Source: JBNAVY01 sp049700195
GTDB lineage: Bacteria; Bacillota; Thermoanaerobacteria; Thermoanaerobacterales; Thermoanaerobacteraceae
Reading direction: 5' to 3'
DNA: 64,000 nucleotides
NCBI GenBank assembly: GCA_049700195.1
Contig: JBNAVY010000002.1
Location: forward strand, 38,570 to 102,569
This document shows, piece by piece, positions 60,744 through 64,000 of this stretch. The position numbers were made by a program, and so were the translations under genes. Below the pieces are notes generated by a model. That model was not told the origin of the DNA and ran no database searches. It saw nothing but the letters and a program-made list of their open reading frames with translations. Position 1 is the stretch's first letter. Each line of letters opens with the position of its first letter.

Positions 60744-61535
60744 TTAAATTTGTATATTTTTTTCTTTCTTTATATCTTCATCTGTAAGTAAATACATTTC
60801 ATCAAAAAAAGCTAATTTAAAAGATCCAGGTCCTTTAATATTAATATTTCTTGATGCCTTTTGTCCTGCTATCCCAAAAGCTGTTATTGCTTCTACTGTG
60901 GCTTCAAAAAAATTCCCCCATGAACCGCAAAAACTTCCAACTACTGAAGAAAGCATACAACCTGTCCCTGTAATAGTTCCCATAATTGGATCACCATTTT
61001 TAATATAATAAATTTTTTCACCATCTGTTACAATATCTACTGCACCTGATACTGCAACAACACAACTATATATTTTTGCAAGTTTTTTTGCTGAAAAAGA
61101 TATATTATTTATCTCTTTTAGAGATTCAACCCCTTTGATTTTCCCACTTTCACCAGCAAGAATTGAAATTTCAGCACTATTACCTTTAATTACCGAAACT
61201 TTTATATTGCTTAAAATTTTCTGAACAGATTCTGTTCTATATTTTGTAGCACCTACACCTACAGGATCTAATATAATTGGTTTTTTATTAAAATTGGCAG
61301 CTTTACCTGCTCTTATCATAGACTCAATTTGAATATCTGAGAGGGTCCCTATATTTAATACAAGAGCATCTGCTTCACTTACCATTTCTTCTACTTCTTG
61401 CAATGCTTCTGCCATAACTGGGAGTGCTCCCACTGCTAAAGTTATGTTTGCACAATCATTTACAGTAACCACATTTGTTATATGATGTATTAAAGGCCTT
61501 TTATTCCTTAATTCTTTTATAAAATTATAACTCAT
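60744..61535 (-). CDS. thiM: Hydroxyethylthiazole kinase
   Basis: Kinase of 263 residues that phosphorylates the thiazole alcohol for thiamine salvage. LIHHITNVVTVNDCANITLA is the conserved start, DPVGVGATKYRT the middle and GTGCMLSSVVGSF the ATP/anion site. It overlaps the thiE stop by four bases (ATGA). Confidence 0.95.
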   Translation of the reverse strand: MSYNFIKELRNKRPLIHHITNVVTVNDCANITLAVGALPVMAEALQEVEEMVSEADALVLNIGTLSDIQIESMIRAGKAANFNKKPIILDPVGVGATKYRTESVQKILSNIKVSVIKGNSAEISILAGESGKIKGVESLKEINNISFSAKKLAKIYSCVVAVSGAVDIVTDGEKIYYIKNGDPIMGTITGTGCMLSSVVGSFCGSWGNFFEATVEAITAFGIAGQKASRNINIKGPGSFKLAFFDEMYLLTDEDIKKEKNIQI

Positions 61536-62173
61536 TTATCATCTCTCCTATCTTTTAGAGCTCTGTCTATTTCTTTGCTGATTTGTTGTGTATTTAATTG
61601 TATATTTCCATCAAAAATCCCTGTAATCGTTGAAACCCCATCAATTCCAGACTTCAACATTACTTCATATACATTTTCTTTCCTTATACCTCCTATTGCT
61701 ACAACTGGAATTTTAACATTATCTTTAATTTCTTTTAATCCATTAATACCTATAATTTTTACATCTGATTTAATCGATTGATTAAAAACTGAACCTGCTC
61801 CAATATAATCAGCACCTTCTTTTTGAACTCTTAAAGCTTCTTCTACAGAATATGCTGAAGCACCAATTATCTTATGTTTACCAATAATTTTTCTAACTAT
61901 ATTTACAGGTAAATCATCCGGCCCAACATGAACACCTTCTGCATCTGCAGCTAAAGCAATATCAATTCTGTCATTTATAATTAATGGTATATTATGTTTT
62001 TTTGTTATTTTTTTTACGTTAAGTGCCATTTCATAAAATTCCCTGCTTGACAATTCTTTTTCTCTTAATTGTATAATTGTTGCTCCATTTTCTATTGCAA
62101 TTGTAATTGCTTTTATAATATCTATCGTTTTAAAAAATGATCTATCTGTTATTGCATAAAGACGTAAGTCCAT
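61532..62173 (-). CDS. thiE: Thiamine-phosphate synthase
   Basis: TIM-barrel enzyme of 213 residues that joins HMP-PP and thiazole phosphate. LRLYAITDRSFF opens it, QLREKELSSREFYEMAL and INDRIDIALAADAEGVHVGP bind pyrophosphate and Mg. GIGG-type AIGGIRKENV is present near the end. The ATG at 62173 has GGGAG 8 bases upstream, four bases after thiD ends. Confidence 0.95.
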   Translation of the reverse strand: MDLRLYAITDRSFFKTIDIIKAITIAIENGATIIQLREKELSSREFYEMALNVKKITKKHNIPLIINDRIDIALAADAEGVHVGPDDLPVNIVRKIIGKHKIIGASAYSVEEALRVQKEGADYIGAGSVFNQSIKSDVKIIGINGLKEIKDNVKIPVVAIGGIRKENVYEVMLKSGIDGVSTITGIFDGNIQLNTQQISKEIDRALKDRRDDK

Positions 62174-62177
62174 TCTG

Positions 62178-62969
62178 TCATCTCCCAAAATTTATATTCC
62201 AAAAATGATTTGTAGGTCCTACACCATGCCCTATAGAAAGTGAAAATCTTATTGCACCAGTAATATACTCTTTAGCTTTTAAAATCGAATCAAATAAATC
62301 ATATCCTAGTGCTAAATTTGCAGCAATTGCTGATGAGTACGTGCATCCTGTACCATGAGTATTTTTAGTATCAATTCTTTCCGATTTAACTTCATAAAAT
62401 TCTTTTCCATCATAAAATATGTCTATTGCATCTTCACAAAGATGTCCGCCTTTTATTAATACGGTTTTTGGTCCTAATTCTAAAATATTTTTTGCTGCTT
62501 CTTTCATCTCATATACATTTGTCACCTTTTTATTTGTCAATTCACTTGCTTCCATAAGATTAGGAGTTACTATAAGGCTCAGTGGTATTAACTCTTTTTT
62601 TAAAGCATTTATAGCATCCGCTTTTAATAAATGACTTCCACTTTTTGAAATCATTACAGGGTCCAACACAATGTTATTTGCATCATATAATTTTAAACCT
62701 TTTGCAATTATGTTGATAATATCTTTATTTGACACCATTCCTATTTTTATAGAGTCGGGATATAAATCATCAAATATTGCTTTCATTTGAAGATTTACCA
62801 TTTCATGATTTACATCTTCTATTTCTAAAACACCTGTTGTATTTTGAGCTGTTATTGAAGTTATAACACTCATTCCATAAACTCCATGAGCAAAAAAAGT
62901 TTTTATGTCAGCTTGAATTCCTGCACCGCCACCTGAATCAGAACCAGCTATTGTTAACGCTAGATTCAT
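62178..62969 (-). CDS. thiD: Hydroxymethylpyrimidine/phosphomethylpyrimidine kinase
   Basis: Kinase of 263 residues. IAGSDSGGGAGIQADIKTF is the signature, SVITSITAQNTTGV follows, VLDPVMISKSGSHLL and THGTGCTYSSAIAA are the active-site segments. First gene of the TPP-controlled operon. TGGAGGTG precedes the ATG. No thiC or thiamine de novo genes are in the window, so the operon looks like salvage. Confidence 0.95.
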   Translation of the reverse strand: MNLALTIAGSDSGGGAGIQADIKTFFAHGVYGMSVITSITAQNTTGVLEIEDVNHEMVNLQMKAIFDDLYPDSIKIGMVSNKDIINIIAKGLKLYDANNIVLDPVMISKSGSHLLKADAINALKKELIPLSLIVTPNLMEASELTNKKVTNVYEMKEAAKNILELGPKTVLIKGGHLCEDAIDIFYDGKEFYEVKSERIDTKNTHGTGCTYSSAIAANLALGYDLFDSILKAKEYITGAIRFSLSIGHGVGPTNHFWNINFGR

Positions 62970-62991
62970 CTAAAACACCTCCATAAATTAA

Positions 62992-63020
62992 AATAAGCCC
63001 ACCTGTTTAGGTGAGCTTTT
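62992..63020 (-). terminator. Terminator in the TPP leader
   Basis: AAGCTCACCT and AGGTGGGCTT arms (one G-U) followed by ATTTTAATTT on the minus strand. It is the likely off-state of the TPP riboswitch. Confidence 0.75.
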
Positions 63021-63049
63021 AAGTAAATGATAATTTCAAAATTATTATA

Positions 63050-63128
63050 CTTCCCTACGCAGGCATTATCCTGACAGGTTCAAAGGGTCGGGATCGAATC
63101 CCCTCTCAGCCAATTATAGGCTCCCCTA
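63050..63128 (-). promoter_or_regulatory. TPP riboswitch
   Basis: On the minus strand: AGGGGAGCC, GGCTGAGAGGGG, CGACCC, TTTGAACCTGTCAGGATAAT, GCCTGCGTAGGGAA. The CTGAGA and ACCTG-x-x-x-GGATAATGCC-x-GCGTAGGGA elements define the THI-box. It controls thiD-thiE-thiM-cytX. Confidence 0.96.
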
Positions 63129-63163
63129 ATTTATTATTTAATTGTAGAAAAAACTTTAAAAGT

Positions 63164-63191
63164 ATTATATCACACAATATGAAAAAATCAA
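63164..63191 (-). promoter_or_regulatory. Promoter of the thi operon
   Basis: Minus strand TTGATT (63186-63191) and TATAAT (63164-63169) are 16 bases apart, with the extended TGATATAAT. Confidence 0.65.
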
Positions 63192-63225
63192 TATATTTTT
63201 TTGTAGTGATAGTATCAAATAAAAA

Positions 63226-63260
63226 AACTACTTATAAGCCTTGAAATAGGCTTATTTTTT
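63226..63260. terminator. Hairpin with T tract
   Basis: ATAAGCC and GGCTTAT arms with a short loop, then TTTTTTGTT on the + strand and A-rich sequence on the left. No clear upstream gene on the + strand; it may end a lost gene. Confidence 0.5.
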
Positions 63261-63281
63261 GTTAAATTTTTAATTTATATA

Positions 63282-63515
63282 TTGCGTGGTATATTTAACC
63301 AATTACGTAAGGACTATTTCTATGAAATTAAAAATATTACATTAAAAAAATCAGCTTTATTTTGTATTACAAAAACTGTTTATATATATATAAAAGAAAA
63401 CACAATAACAATTGAAAAATTTGGCACTTACAATGAACTTCTTAAAAGACAAAAATTTATAAGATCACATTGGACATACAAAAAAAGTTTATTAAACAAT
63501 ACAGCTAGAAATTAA
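63282..63515 (+). CDS. Small ORF of unknown origin
   Basis: A 77-codon frame: basic, begins MRGIFNQLRKDYFYEIKN with a non-ATG start and no good ribosome binding site. The centre reads ALFCITKTVYIYIKEN. It lies in DNA that looks decayed and before a transposase-like remnant, so it may be a broken gene piece. I do not recognise the family. Confidence 0.25.
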   Translation: MRGIFNQLRKDYFYEIKNITLKKSALFCITKTVYIYIKENTITIEKFGTYNELLKRQKFIRSHWTYKKSLLNNTARN

Positions 63516-63618
63516 TTGTTAAGCATACTAACTTAAAACATATTCCTAAATACAAACAACATTTCTTTTAACTTGGTTATCTGTCCCTTCAAAAAAATAT
63601 ATCATGAATTTGGATAAA

Positions 63619-63789
63619 GGGAAATGGCATTGAGCAAAGACTTATTGTAACTTATTAAATTAAATACGACGACCATAATAGAAAAATTCTCAATCCTCAA
63701 ATACAACGTGCAAAAAGGACCATTATACACGTCAACCAGAATTCAATAAATGAAACTATAACAATTGCAAAAGATTTATTAAGAGAATA
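63619..63789 (+). pseudogene. Remnant resembling an IS4/IS1634-type transposase
   Basis: The frame GNGIEQRLIVTY, stop, IKYDDHNRKILNPQIQRAK and then KRTIIHVNQNSINETITIAKDLLRE recalls the RLIVTYSxKY...RxxQIERA segment of IS1634-like transposases. An in-frame stop and the lack of flanking coding sequence show it is dead. The call is weak and rests on a short match by eye. Confidence 0.35.
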
Positions 63790-64000
63790 AGAATTACTCC
63801 TGACGGTGAAGTCACATAAAATAAATTATATTTAATACAAAAAATTTTGTAGTTAGTGTTTTCTGCCATCTTATACTTAATAGGGCAAATGATTTAGAAA
63901 ATTTTCATAAAATTTATACTATACCTTTCATATCTTTATTTCATCAACTTTTAATAAAACTATTTTATCATCATAATTACTTAACTTCTATAGTATTCGG
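63790..64000. other. AT-rich region with no recognised feature
   Basis: About 210 bases with no convincing ORF, promoter or hairpin seen. Confidence 0.5.

Noticed and set aside
1..64000. CRISPR arrays, rRNA or tRNA genes, prophage
   Set aside because: No regularly spaced direct repeats, no tRNA cloverleaf or rRNA sequence and no phage structural genes were seen on either strand.

Overview
The window is AT-rich DNA from an anaerobic, low-G+C Gram-positive bacterium, most likely a member of the Clostridia. The evidence is an oxygen-sensitive class III ribonucleotide reductase (NrdDG), the [FeFe]-hydrogenase maturase HydE, a GlgC/GlgD pair, strong AAGGAGG ribosome binding sites, many TTG/GTG starts, TTGACA/TATAAT promoters with 17-bp spacing, and several Firmicute-type riboswitches. 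I cannot name the genus from sequence alone.

Layout. 1-5.4 kb: the end of a two-component system, a DedA protein, a DUF134 regulator and a PAS/GGDEF/HD-GYP c-di-GMP protein. 5.7-8.9 kb: nrdDG behind a cobalamin riboswitch. 8.9-12.9 kb: a Fur-family regulator, an amino-acid permease, alanine racemase and an HD-GYP protein. 12.9-19.9 kb: an eight-gene, one-strand iron cluster starting at a Fur box (two FeoA, FeoB, a Cys-rich FeoB partner, a DtxR/FeoA fusion, a divergent second FeoB, and two KaiC/RecA-like proteins whose nucleotide-binding motifs are degenerate). 20-24.4 kb: DUF1847, TrmO and a FecBCD-type metal-complex ABC transporter. 24.5-32.7 kb: redox and Fe-S genes (two CoA-disulfide-reductase-like flavoproteins, HydE, a ferredoxin, three NifX-like proteins, two ferredoxin-containing MinD/Mrp ATPases, an MBL-fold hydrolase). 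32.7-38.5 kb: the glycogen operon glgBCDA. 38.8-40.5 kb: a DUF5320 protein, a methyltransferase and two small unknown proteins. 40.6-47.3 kb: a LacI-regulated sugar ABC operon with a PfkB kinase and a sucrose-phosphate-synthase-like glycosyltransferase. 47.7-54.4 kb: a DUF6062 gene behind a fluoride riboswitch, and a peptide ABC operon behind a c-di-AMP (ydaO) riboswitch. 54.5-59.5 kb: a penicillin-binding protein, an orphan solute-binding protein, transaldolase and an acetamidase-family protein. 59.5-63.2 kb: a TPP-riboswitch operon thiD-thiE-thiM-cytX, with cytX broken by one in-frame stop. 63.2-64 kb: decayed, probably mobile-element DNA.

The most interesting items are: (1) the extended Feo cluster ending in two KaiC-like proteins that have lost Walker A and Walker B residues; (2) DUF6062 under a fluoride riboswitch; (3) a near-palindrome TTGAC-ATAW-GWCNA over the -35 box of four separate redox/Fe-S transcription units, which suggests one unrecognised regulon; (4) an operator-like GTATAC dyad shared by DUF1847 and the ABC transporter.

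Riboswitch, promoter and operator calls come from reading motifs and hairpins by eye. No covariance-model, HMM or BLAST search was run.
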